This document shows, piece by piece, positions 8,277 through 17,200 of a stretch of 64,000 nucleotides of DNA (its first letter is position 1; every line of letters starts with the position of its first letter). The notes beneath the pieces are model-generated. The model worked only from the letters and a program-made list of their open reading frames with translations, did not search any database and was not told the origin of the DNA. Origin of the DNA: CAZLMW01 sp964560875 (GTDB taxonomy: Bacteria; Myxococcota_A; UBA9042); NCBI GenBank assembly GCA_964560875.1, contig CAZLMW010000026.1:12519-76518 (forward strand), in the 5' to 3' direction. The translations under genes and the position numbers were made by a program.

Positions 8277-8423
8277 AGTAGCCTGGGGTGCCAACCCCAG
8301 GAAAGAATGGCTGTTTTGGTTGAGCCCTGAAGGGGCGACAGGACGGCAGATCCAGCGGTCCTGTCGCCCCTTCAGGGCTCAGCAATGCACATACCGGACC
8401 TGGGGCTCACGCCCCAGGCTACT
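8277..8423. repeat. 147-bp REP-like palindromic element
   Basis: The outer arms AGTAGCCTGGGG (8277-8288) and CCCCAGGCTACT (8412-8423) are perfect inverted repeats. The inner arms at 8321-8344 and 8358-8381 are a perfect 24-bp inverted repeat (core CCCTGAAGGGGCGACAGG) around a 13-base loop. Each outer arm also folds locally (8282-8301 and 8400-8418). Sequences of this type (CCCTTCAGGGCT, CCTGGGG) are widespread interspersed palindromes in large environmental genomes. No transposase of the REP-associated type is seen nearby. Confidence 0.85.
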
Positions 8424-8525
8424 GCCGGCCGCATCTTCGCTGCTCAGAAGCTCGCCATATGGTCAGAAACGCCTCTTTTGACGCGGGAACGAACTAGATA
8501 TGCGTGGCGCAAATAGTGACGCGTT

Positions 8526-8560
8526 TCCGATCCCGATCCCGCTCCCGATCCCGCTCCCGG
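8526..8560 (-). repeat. GGGAGC/GGGATC hexamer array, inverted copy
   Basis: Five or so hexamers (CCCGATCCCGCTCCCGATCC as read on the plus strand). On the minus strand it is followed by a tail ending in ATCTAG, as in the arrays at 8641-8710 and 61641-61711. It faces the array at 8641, giving a loose inverted pair. Confidence 0.6.
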
Positions 8561-8640
8561 AGGGGCGATGAAACAACGGAAGTCAGATCGGCTGTGGTCC
8601 GGTTGCGACGGCTGTCGTACCCAACCAGCACACTGAGTCT

Positions 8641-8710
8641 CCGGGAGCGGAAGCGGGAGCGGGAGTGGGAGCGGGCAAGACGGATTGCTAATCTCGCCGG
8701 CCACTACTAG
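8641..8710 (+). repeat. GGGAGC hexamer array with conserved tail
   Basis: About six degenerate hexamers (CGGGAGCGGAAGCGGGAGC), then the tail CGGATTGCTAATCTCGCCGG and CACTACTAG. The tail aligns with the one after the array at 61641-61711 (CGGATCGCGATTCTCGCCCG, then ATCTAG). Confidence 0.65.
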
Positions 8711-8764
8711 CTCAGCGGCCGTTGCGGTGCGAACCGGACAGCATCGCTTGCACCTGGTCGAAAC

Positions 8765-8940
8765 ACGAAGACGGCGTTCAGACCGTGTTTCGGCGCCGGG
8801 TTCGGCATCGGCGGCGGATTCGGCATCGGCGGCGGATTCGGCATCGGCGGCGGACTCGGCCACGGAACATGAGCGCATCGTGGCGCCAGCCGCGATGCTG
8901 TGAGCCCAAGTCAGAGAGCGCGTCGAAGACGACCACTTGG
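8765..8940 (-). repeat. 18-bp-array element, copy B (inverted)
   Basis: The reverse complement reads GTCGTCTTCGACGCGCTCTC, CATCGCGGCTGGCGCCACG, then three to four 18-mers (GCCGCCGATGCCGAATCC as units) and AAACACGGTCTGAACGCCGT. It matches copy A at 7882-8060 flank for flank but has a one-base length difference that breaks the reading frame. Confidence 0.72.
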
Positions 8941-8989
8941 GGTTCGCGCTCGTGCAAGTTTTCCGCGTTGAGCAGAGACCGAGGCCGAC

Positions 8990-9168
8990 GCCGTGGCCGA
9001 ATCCGATGCTGCGACCGAATCCGATGCTGTGACCGAATCCGATGCTGTGACCGAATCCGATGCTGTGACCGAATCCGATGCCGTGCCCGATTCCGACTCC
9101 GACTCCGACTCCGACTCCGACACTGGCACCCCAGACAAAAAGAGCGACAGTGCCGCAGGCTTGTTCTA
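8990..9168 (+). repeat. Third 18-bp array grading into a TCCGAC hexamer array
   Basis: About five copies of GACCGAATCCGATGCTGT run on into TCCGAC hexamers (9090-9118). In one frame this reads a run of ESDAVT repeats, then SDSDSDSDTGTPDKKSDSAAGLF and a stop at 9168, with only a GTG as possible start at about 8993. The unit is clearly related to those of copies A and B. The flanks are not obviously shared. Confidence 0.6.
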
Positions 9169-9382
9169 AGGGCCGATCGGGCCCTCAGGCTATTGATATA
9201 GCTCCCCCACCCCAAAACCGCCCCAGCGGCTTCTACGAGCCCGCAGGAGGCATATGCCCTCAAAAAAACGGTCCGCGGAGCCCGATCCGCCGCGCTTCGT
9301 TACGTCCGCCCACGGGTGCGCTACACTGCGACCGCCCGCGCGAACCTCTGCAAAAACCTCCGACTTCGTCACGGAGCCAACG

Positions 9383-11572
9383 ATGAAGAAGCCCACCCTC
9401 AGCAGCTGCCTGCGCTGCGGACTTGGTCCCGTTTTCGGCCTGGTCGTTCTGCTCGCGATGATGGCCGACGCCCACGCCAAGGTCCCGGCGACCGTCGCTG
9501 TCCAGGGGGTCATGAAGACACCGGGTGGCGGCGCGGCGGCGGATGGTCAGTACGCGATGACCTTCAAGATCTACGCCGACGCCAAGGCGACCAAGGCCAC
9601 TTGGGAGGAGTCGCACCTCGGCGTGAAGGTCAGCGGCGGGCAGTTCCAGGTCAATCTCGGCACCAAGAAGGCGATCGACGTCGCGGCGCTCGGCAAGATG
9701 GCAGCGCCCCATATCGCGATGGCCATCAACGCTGACCCAGACCTGACGCGCGTACCACTGCGCTCGGTCGCTTTTGCCCTGCACGCCCATTCGGCGGCGA
9801 GCCTGTCGTGTTCGGGCTGTGTCGGGGCCAACCAGCTCTCCGGCGCGGCCATCACCGCTGCCAAAGTCGGGTTCACGTACGCCGGCTCCAAGACAAAAGG
9901 CGGGCCCGCGACCAAGGCGCTCGACCTCGCCTGCACCGGATGCGTGGCCAACAGCGAGCTTGCCTGGGACGGCGACATCGACCTCAAGAAGTTCAAGCTG
10001 ACCGCCGCGAAGCTGACGTCCACCGGCGACGCCGTCGTTGCGGGCACTGTCGCGGCGAAGCAATACCTCGGCGACGGCAGCAAGCTCAGCGGCATCAAGA
10101 TCCCCAGCGGCACGTGCGCCAAGGCCGGCGAGGTCGTGCGCGGCATCAAGCCCGATGGCAGCCTCATCTGCGTGCCCGCGATGAACCCGTCGGCGCTGCC
10201 CAAGGACGGGCTCGACGAGATCAGCAACGGTCAGCTGACGACCGAATTCGTCGACCTCGCGATGGGCAAGAAGAACGTGCCGATCAAGGACAACAACCCA
10301 TCGGGCGTGACGGACGTCATCGACTTCCCCGACGTCGGCGTGGCCAAGGATCTGACCGTCAAGGTGCACATCAAGAACAGCAATCCCGCCAAGGTGCGCG
10401 TGCTGCTGTACGACCCGAGCCAGCCCAAGCTCCCCGCCAGCGTCGTGACCGGTGGCTTCGACAAGAAGGCCAACTACGTGCTCTACGACGGCGGTCAGAC
10501 CAAGGGTGACATCCAGCTCACCGCGCCGCTGCCCAACAAGCCGAAGAAGGGCGACCTGAAGGCGTGGATCGGCAAGAACCCGACAGGTAAGTGGCACCTC
10601 GTCGTCATCGACTCGCACTACAAGACCAACACGAGCGACGGCGCCATCGTGTCGTGGTCGATCGGCCTCAAGACGCTGTCGTCCAAGAAGGTCGCCGCCA
10701 ACGGCCAACTGGTGACCAACGGTGGCGTCGATTTCGCGAGCAAGGACAACAAGGGGTTCCGCTTCGAGGTCGCCGACAAGGCGCCGGTCACGTGCGACAA
10801 GGCCCACATCGCGTACACCTACTACGACCGCCTGCAGTCAGTGCTCTTTCTGTGCGACGGCGTCGAGTTCCGGCCGATCGCGCAGGTCAGCCCGGGCACA
10901 AGCAAGTTCGCGGCGGGCAAATCGTGCAAAGACCTGCTCGACAAGGGCAATAAGAAGGACGGCGTCTACTGGATCAACCCCGGCAGCGCCAACCCGGACA
11001 ACGCGTTCAAGGCGTACTGCGACATGACCCAGGACGGCGGCGGCTGGACGCTGGTGATGCGGATGAAAAACGACGATGGCCTGCGGATGAACAGCCCGTA
11101 CTGGACCAACTCGTCGCTGTTTGACCAGGACACCAAGCAGACGCTCAACCCGACCCTCAACCACAACGCCAAATTCGCCGCGTACATCAAGCTCGCCGGC
11201 ACACACGTCCGCGGCTGCAAGGGTCACAAGAGCCCGTGTATTACCCTGTCGATGCAAGGCACGCGCACGGCTTTGAGCCGGTTCACCGCCGGCTGCACCA
11301 ACGCGAGCATCAGCAAGAGCAAGCTCATCAGCATGTTCGGCAACGATCCTGGCCAGCCCAACTGCAACAAGAGCGGCATCAACTGCGACGTGAAGTACAC
11401 GGGCTTCCGGCTCGGTCTGGCCGGCAACAACGAAAACGACTGCAACACGTCCGACGCCAGCTGGGGTTGGGGCGTGTGGGGGCGCAGCAACCAGAACTAT
11501 GGGTGCGGCTGCGGCCTGGCGGGCTGGTCGGTCAACAAGAAGTGCTACCAGGGCACGCTCTGGGTTCGCTGA
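9383..11572 (+). CDS. Secreted P-domain plus fibrinogen-like domain protein (copy 2)
   Basis: 729 residues and the same plan as the gene at 5260-7545. A signal peptide (residues 1-34, ending ADAHAK) is followed by a domain with two CSGC/CTGC motifs. A P domain covers about 298-432 (IDFPDVGVAKDL, LKAWIGKNPTGKWHLVVID). A fibrinogen-like domain covers about 512-729 (AYCDMTQDGGGWTLVMRMK ... GTLWVR). The reading frame is open back to 9254. The ATG at 9383 is chosen because GGAG lies about ten bases upstream and a signal peptide starts there. Blocks such as QYLGDGSKLSGIKIPSG are nearly identical in both copies, so they arose by duplication. The C-terminal lectin-like domains have diverged most, which suggests different ligands. 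Confidence 0.86.
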   Translation: MKKPTLSSCLRCGLGPVFGLVVLLAMMADAHAKVPATVAVQGVMKTPGGGAAADGQYAMTFKIYADAKATKATWEESHLGVKVSGGQFQVNLGTKKAIDVAALGKMAAPHIAMAINADPDLTRVPLRSVAFALHAHSAASLSCSGCVGANQLSGAAITAAKVGFTYAGSKTKGGPATKALDLACTGCVANSELAWDGDIDLKKFKLTAAKLTSTGDAVVAGTVAAKQYLGDGSKLSGIKIPSGTCAKAGEVVRGIKPDGSLICVPAMNPSALPKDGLDEISNGQLTTEFVDLAMGKKNVPIKDNNPSGVTDVIDFPDVGVAKDLTVKVHIKNSNPAKVRVLLYDPSQPKLPASVVTGGFDKKANYVLYDGGQTKGDIQLTAPLPNKPKKGDLKAWIGKNPTGKWHLVVIDSHYKTNTSDGAIVSWSIGLKTLSSKKVAANGQLVTNGGVDFASKDNKGFRFEVADKAPVTCDKAHIAYTYYDRLQSVLFLCDGVEFRPIAQVSPGTSKFAAGKSCKDLLDKGNKKDGVYWINPGSANPDNAFKAYCDMTQDGGGWTLVMRMKNDDGLRMNSPYWTNSSLFDQDTKQTLNPTLNHNAKFAAYIKLAGTHVRGCKGHKSPCITLSMQGTRTALSRFTAGCTNASISKSKLISMFGNDPGQPNCNKSGINCDVKYTGFRLGLAGNNENDCNTSDASWGWGVWGRSNQNYGCGCGLAGWSVNKKCYQGTLWVR

Positions 11573-11616
11573 CTCTTTTGCATCGACTGCGTGCTCGCCC
11601 GGGCCTCGGTTTGGCC

Positions 11617-11877
11617 ATGGTTTCGGTGTTCGAGGTCATCGACGCGTGCGACGAGCGGTCCCGCGCTGCCAAGGAGGCCGTGAAAGACACTTTCGCCGCA
11701 GCGTGGACGCACTTGCAGGCCGGCGAGTTTGGCAAAGCTGCGAAGCGCTTCGACCGCGTGTTGCAGCAGCTGCCGGGCGACCCACCTGCGACCTTGCACC
11801 GGGACGTCTGCAGGCGGTTTCTGGACGACGGCGCACCACGCGACTGGGACGGCGCGACGACGATGACGTCCAAGTAG
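11617..11877 (+). pseudogene. C-terminal remnant of a class III adenylate/guanylate cyclase
   Basis: 86 codons: VFEVIDACDERSRAAKEAV..., AWTHLQAGEFGKAAKRFDRV, LPGDPPATLHRDVCRRFL, then DWDGATTMTSK and stop. This closely follows the C-terminal tail of bacterial class III cyclases: a VYEVxD strand, a TPR-like helix pair, then DWDGVxxMxxK. The whole catalytic domain is absent. The upstream gene stops only 45 bases earlier. The ATG at 11617 is fortuitous. Truncated remnant. Confidence 0.62.
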
Positions 11878-11882
11878 TACGG

Positions 11883-12263
11883 CTATTTCGGCGCGATGGG
11901 CGCCTTGCTGTGCCGTCCCCAGGCGATGAACGCACAGAGGCCACCGAGCACGATATTGGGTGCGATCATCGCCGCTTCACCGATCGCGATGTGCAGACCC
12001 GCCGCGGCGACCATCGTCAGCACCAGGCCAGCGGCCGCCAGCGGCGTCAGGACCGGTTTGATCCGCAGCGCGGACGGCAAGATAAGCCCGAGCGCGCCGA
12101 GCAGCTCGAGCGCACCGATCACCTTCACCGACCACGGCGGCACGTGGGCAACCCAGGCCATCTTGGCTGCAAGGGCGTCAAGGGGCGTCGACAGCTTCAT
12201 GCCAGCGGCCCCCACGAACGCGAGGGCTACGAGCGCCTGGACGGCCCACAGTGCTTTGTTCAT
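11883..12263 (-). CDS. DoxX-like integral membrane protein
   Basis: 126 residues with four predicted membrane helices (about 4-24, 45-66, 72-92 and 97-115). The pattern ALVALAFVGAAGMKL ... VKVIGALELLGALGLILP is typical of the DoxX-like family. These small four-helix proteins are often linked to redox or sulfur metabolism but most have no known function. The start is the ATG at 12263. A longer frame upstream is antisense to the CapA-like gene, with which it is divergent across 36 bases. Confidence 0.78.
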   Translation of the reverse strand: MNKALWAVQALVALAFVGAAGMKLSTPLDALAAKMAWVAHVPPWSVKVIGALELLGALGLILPSALRIKPVLTPLAAAGLVLTMVAAAGLHIAIGEAAMIAPNIVLGGLCAFIAWGRHSKAPIAPK

Positions 12264-12299
12264 CGTTTGCTCCGAGCAAGTTCGGCACACTATCGCATC

Positions 12300-13253
12300 G
12301 TGGCCATTCGTATTCCAAGAGCCGACAGAGTTTGTTGGGGTCGCCTTACCGGGTTCGTCGCGCTGTTTGTCGTGCTCGTGGGCGCGCTGGCCGCCTGCAA
12401 CAAACCCGTCGCACGGATCTTCATCGCGGGCGACGTGCACCTTGGCAGCGATGTTGGCGATCGACTCGAGCCGCTGCGACCTTTGCTCGTCAAACGGGTG
12501 GGATTCGTCAACCTCGAGGGACCTGTATGCGCATCGGCGCCGCCCGGGGACGGACTGCGGCTGCACAACGACCCGGCGACTCCGCGAGCGCTCTTCGACG
12601 TGGGAATCGGCGTGGTGTCGGTCGCAAACAACCACGGTCTCGACGCAGGACCGGGCGGGTTTGATGCCACGGTTGCCGCGCTCCGAAACGCGCACTTGAA
12701 GCCGGTTGGAGGCCCGGGATCGACCGTGACCACATCGCATCGTCCTGCGGTCGGGTGGGTCGCTCACGGCCTGCCGGGAGACGCCACAGCCACGTTCGCG
12801 GCCGCCATCAAACGCTCGCGCGCGTCAGCAACCTTTGTCGTGGCGTCGATTCACGTCACGGGCCCGCCGTCGTACCTGCCGTCGGAGCCGACACAACAAG
12901 CCGTGAACAGCGCGCTGAAGGCCGGCGCGGACGTGGTGGCCGTTCATGGGCAGCACACCATCGGCAAGATCACGCGGCACGGTCGACAGGTCGTCGCCTG
13001 GGGCCTTGGCAACGTGGCTTTCACCTGCGATTGCACCCACGAAAAGGAGGCGCTCGGACTCGCCATCGATCTCCGCGCCGATGCGCCACCGAAGGTCGAA
13101 ATCGTACCCCTGCGCGCTGGATTGGGCGGCGAAAAAGCGCGCCTCAGCGACGATGCAGCGGGGGTGTTGAAACTGCTGAGCTCGCTCGGAACCCGGCTCG
13201 GTCAGCGGACCGGGCGGGGTGCGATGCTCGCGGTTTGTGGCGGAGAGGGGTGA
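12300..13253 (+). CDS. CapA-like (PGA_cap) metallophosphatase-fold lipoprotein
   Basis: 317 residues from a GTG. Residues 1-34 are a lipoprotein signal ending LVGALAAC. Motifs IFIAGDVHLGSD, VGFVNLEGPVC, VVSVANNHGLDAGPGGFDATVAAL and VAVHGQHTIGKI follow the order of the poly-gamma-glutamate capsule CapA family (calcineurin-like fold; GD, NLE, NNH and HGH-type motifs). Here the last is HGQH. The frame is open far upstream without plausible sequence, so the GTG next to the signal peptide was chosen. No capB/capC homologues are nearby, so a true capsule role is unlikely; many CapA-like proteins have unknown roles. Confidence 0.78.
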   Translation: MAIRIPRADRVCWGRLTGFVALFVVLVGALAACNKPVARIFIAGDVHLGSDVGDRLEPLRPLLVKRVGFVNLEGPVCASAPPGDGLRLHNDPATPRALFDVGIGVVSVANNHGLDAGPGGFDATVAALRNAHLKPVGGPGSTVTTSHRPAVGWVAHGLPGDATATFAAAIKRSRASATFVVASIHVTGPPSYLPSEPTQQAVNSALKAGADVVAVHGQHTIGKITRHGRQVVAWGLGNVAFTCDCTHEKEALGLAIDLRADAPPKVEIVPLRAGLGGEKARLSDDAAGVLKLLSSLGTRLGQRTGRGAMLAVCGGEG

Positions 13254-13296
13254 TGGCGATGAGGGGTGAAAGCGACCGACCGGCCGCAGCGACTCA

Positions 13297-14049
13297 TCAG
13301 GCCAGGGCGAACCAATCGCTGGTTTCGACATGCGCCTCGTCGGAGAGGGGCCCGCCGTGTTTGTCCTCGACGCTGCGGATCAGCTTGAGGTTGCGCTGAT
13401 CGACCGCAGTCAGGCGTTTCGCAGTGAACCTGGGGTCTGCCTTGTACCAGTCCGTCGACGCGAAGTAGGCGCTCAGCAGGACGCTTTTGAACCGGTACCC
13501 GTGGCGCGCGTAGACGGTGTTGCGGAGCAGGCGGAGGTCGCGGCGGGACATCTTCTTGAGCGGTCCGAGGGCGAGCTGGCCGTCGAGCAAGGTCGGATCT
13601 TCAAGTGGCGTGCGCTCTTTCTTGCTGATGGTCTTGCCGCCGAGCCACTTGCCGCGACGGGCCGACAGCAACCTGAGCTCACGTTCGTCGTCGAGCCATG
13701 GCTTGACGAAGGTGTTGCCGTGGCGGGCGAAGATCGTGTTGCGGATGAGCGAGAGCTCCCGAAGCGAACGATTCGCGACGTCAGCGCGGGTAAGGGGCCG
13801 GTCGAAGTAGAGGGGCTCGTCGCCGGTCGCGTCGGTCACCGTTGCTGCAGCGGGTGCGGGCTTGGGTTCGGCGGATGGGGCGGCTGTGGCGGTTGCGGCT
13901 GCCGGAGGCTTGTCCGGCGCGGTTTTGGGCGAGGCAGCTTTGGCGGGCGCGGCTTTGGGGGCAGCTGTTGGCGGCAACTGGGCGGGCTTTTCTTTGCCGC
14001 AGGCGGCGACCAGTAGAGCGAGCAGCGGCGGGATGAGGCGACGCGGCAT
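13297..14049 (-). CDS. YARHG-domain lipoprotein
   Basis: 250 residues. A lipoprotein signal (MPRRLIPPLLALLVAACGKE, Cys 17) is followed by an Ala/Pro/Lys-rich linker (about 20-85). Two YARHG-type modules follow: LSLIRNTIFARHGNTFVKPW near 114 and LRLLRNTVYARHGYRFKS near 185, the second followed by STDWYKADPRF. The domain is found in extracytoplasmic proteins of unknown function. The ATG at 14049 has GGAG upstream and starts the signal peptide; the open frame extends to 14202. Confidence 0.85.
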   Translation of the reverse strand: MPRRLIPPLLALLVAACGKEKPAQLPPTAAPKAAPAKAASPKTAPDKPPAAATATAAPSAEPKPAPAAATVTDATGDEPLYFDRPLTRADVANRSLRELSLIRNTIFARHGNTFVKPWLDDERELRLLSARRGKWLGGKTISKKERTPLEDPTLLDGQLALGPLKKMSRRDLRLLRNTVYARHGYRFKSVLLSAYFASTDWYKADPRFTAKRLTAVDQRNLKLIRSVEDKHGGPLSDEAHVETSDWFALA

Positions 14050-14225
14050 GTCTTTTCTCCGGGTTGCACCCACGGTAGCGCAAACAGCATTCAGAAGCGC
14101 CCCGTGCGGATCGGGCGGGTTCGAAGTGAATCTGGCTCGCGGCGCCTCGGCCTTCCGTGGTAACTTCGGCGCACTCGTCCCCACGATCGAATCACGGCGC
14201 ATGCGCCACTATTTCGGAGCCTTGG

Positions 14226-17200
14226 ATGCCGACTGCTTTCGGCGACCGTACGGACGGTTGCGTGCGCCTGTTGGCGCTTGTCGCAATCCCGGCGGCCGCG
14301 CTCATTCTCGTTTCCTGTGGCGACGAACCAAACGACGCGCAAGAAGGAACGAGCGACACGGTTTCGGCGCCCGCCGACGTTGCTGCGTGCACGTGCGACG
14401 CGAGCAAGGACACGCCTTGCCTTCGCAACCGCTGCCAACCCGACCGGTCCTGCAAAATGGTCCCCGAGCCCAAGGGCGTACCTTGCAGCGACGGCAAACC
14501 GTGCACGATCGGCGACGCCTGTGACGCGGGCAAGTGCGCAGCCGGCAGCTTCTCGGCCTGCGAGTGCCAGGAAACCACGGACTGCAAGGACGACGGCGAT
14601 AAGTGCAACGGCGCGGTCTTCTGCGACAAGGCCATCCTGCCGTGGCGCTGCCGAACCAAGCCTGGAACCGCGGTCACATGCTCGTCTGGCGATGCGCTTT
14701 GCCAGGTCGCAGCCTGCGATCCGAAGACCGGCAAGTGCACAACAACCAACCGCCCGGACACGACGCCCTGCGACGACGGCGACAAGTGCACCAAGAACGA
14801 CGCCTGCAAGGTGGGCAAGGACGGCAAATCAGCCTGCACCGGCCTGCAGACCTGCAGCTGCAAGACGACGGCCGATTGCGCCGCGGTCGACGACGGCAAC
14901 CCGTGCAATGGCGTTCACTTCTGCGACACGAAGAAGGGCAAGTGCGAGGTCAACGCCGCGTCCATCATCACGTGTCCAGCGGGCAAGGCCGGCCCGTGCA
15001 TCGTCAACGCATGCAACGAGTCGACCGGGCTGTGCGGCCCCAAACCCGCCAAGATGGGCACGACATGCGATGACGACGACAAGTGCACCAGCGGCGATCG
15101 CTGCAACGCCGGGGTGTGCGCGCCCGGCACCAACGCGTGCCTGTGCAAGAAGGACGCCGACTGCGAAAAGCACGATGACGGCAACAAGTGCAACGGCCTG
15201 CAGTTCTGCGAACAGAAGTCGGGCACATGCAAGCCCAACCCGGCCAGCCTGGTGACGTGCCAATCGGTCAAGGACAGCGACTGCGCGCACAACGTCTGTC
15301 AGCCCGGAACGGGCAAATGCGCGATGCGACCGCGCGCCGAAGTCACGTTCGTTTGCACCGACACGCTCGACGCCAAGGGCAAGCCCGCCAAGGCGTGTAA
15401 ATGGCGCATGAAGCTGCCAGGAGACGCGATTGATAAGGGTCCTTACATTTGCGACGACGGCGACTCGTGTACCAGCGGCGAGGCCTGCAAGGGGATGACC
15501 TGCAAGGCGTCCGCGGTGACGTGCAAATGCAAATCCAACGCCGACTGCGAAGGCAAGGACGACGGCAACCTGTGCAACGGCACGTGGTACTGCGACAAGT
15601 CGCTCAAGGTCGCGGCGTGCGTGTTCAACAAGGCCTCGGTCGTGTTCTGCAAGAAGAGCGACGACTCGGCGTGCCTCAAGGCGCAGTGCGATCCCAAGAC
15701 CGGCAAGTGCGGCCTGCAACCGGTCAAGGCAGGCGCCAAGTGTGTCGGCGATGCCTGCAAGCTCACGGCCACGTGCGACGGCAAGGGCAGCTGTGCGGGG
15801 ACCGCCAAGAAGTGCGACGACGGAAACGAATGTACCCAGGACAGCTGCGACCCCAAGAGCGGCTGCGTGCACGCGGCGAAGATGTGCAACGACGGCAACG
15901 CGTGCACGGCGGATACCTGTGACAAGAAGAAGGGCACGTGCAGCTTCTCGGCCGGCGCGATGGAGGCCAAGATCTGCAACGCAGACAGCGACGCCTGCAC
16001 GGTCAACGACACCTGCACCAAGGGCCTCTGTACGGCGGGTACGAAGGCCGTCTGCAAGATGAAGCTCGCCCCCTGTGAAGCCGCCCAATGCGTCGGCACC
16101 GGGGCGAACAGCTTCAAGTGCATCGCCGTCGCCAAGAAAGACGGTGCGCCCTGCGAGGACGCCGACCCGTGCACCTTCGGTTCGATGTGCAAAGCCGGCC
16201 AATGCGGCAAGGGCACCAAGCAGAAGCTCTTTCACCGCATCCTGAACACGGGCTTCGGACGTACGGAGTTCTACGCCGTCGCGCGCTCGAGCCTGGGCAA
16301 ACTGCTCTGGGGTGGCGTGCGCTACGCCAAGGACGGCAAGAGCTTCACCGGGTTCGTGTACGAGACCGACGACCGCGGACACGGCACCGGGCAGACCGCG
16401 ACGTGGACGAACTACACGTCGACAGAAGACCACGGCCGGGTGACCGACGTCGCGGTCGATGCGCTCGGGCACTGGGTGGTGGTCCTCAATGGCACGCCCA
16501 AGGGCCAACAGCGGCGCCTGGTGATCGAGCGACGCCACGGAACGTCGTTCAAGGGACTGTCGCAAGCGCTGCTCGGGCCGAAGGACTCGAAGATGACCGG
16601 GCACGCTGTCGCGGCGCTCAGCGACGGTTCGCTGGTGGTAGTCGGGACCCATCACCCCAAGACCTCGTCGAAGTGGGCGCCGTACATCGCTTTGGTGGAC
16701 AAGAACCAGACTGTGACCTGGGAGATCGCGTCCAAGCCCGGCATGAAGGCATCTTACCGCGATGTCGCCGTCGACGCCGACGGAACGATCGTCGCCGCTG
16801 GAACGCATCGAACCGGCACCGGCTACAACTCTGTTGGGTTGCTGCGCTTCCATGCAACGTCCGGCAAGGTCACCAAGGCGGTGACGTTCCTCGCGGGGGG
16901 ACAATGGAATGACGTTGTCGCCGTCAAATCCCACCCCAAGGGCGGTCACGTCGTGGCCGGCACCGCCTCGGGTAGCGGAATCGCGGGGGGGTTCGTCGCG
17001 CGCTTGAACGCTGGTGGCGCCGTCACCTGGCAGCGCAAATTCCCGCTTGAGGTCTTTCCCAGCGACCTGCATGTGGACGACAACGGCTTCATCGCAACCA
17101 CCACGACAAAGAAGCTGAAGAGCGGCTCAGCCGTCGCCGGCATGGCGATCCTGGATACGTTTGGCAACGCGATCCGAACGCCAGCATACGCCAGCATCCA

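Larger units (their letters stand above)
7546..9382. other. Repeat-rich interval between two paralogous secreted-protein genes
   Basis: No convincing conserved gene is present. The interval starts with the perfect 14-bp palindrome CAGACGCGCGTCTG (7561-7574) just after the stop of the first paralogue. It then carries two inverted copies of an 18-bp-repeat element, a third 18-bp array, a 147-bp REP-like palindrome and two GGGAGC-type arrays, listed separately. Open frames here change frame between copies and are mostly repeat-encoded. Confidence 0.7.

Noticed and set aside
8460..8720. Second four-helix-bundle gene next to the GGGAGC arrays
   Set aside because: No S23-type motif found in any frame between the two arrays.
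7950..9120. CRISPR array
   Set aside because: The 18-bp units are directly tandem with no unique spacers, so this is a simple tandem array.
8911..9138. Minus-strand ORF rich in SESESE/ASDSVT repeats
   Set aside because: Arises from the 18-bp and TCCGAC arrays read backwards; no flanking protein-like sequence or ribosome site.
12300..13253. Capsule biosynthesis gene capA
   Set aside because: CapA-like fold motifs are present but no capB/capC partners are nearby and the protein is a lipoprotein, so only the family name is used.
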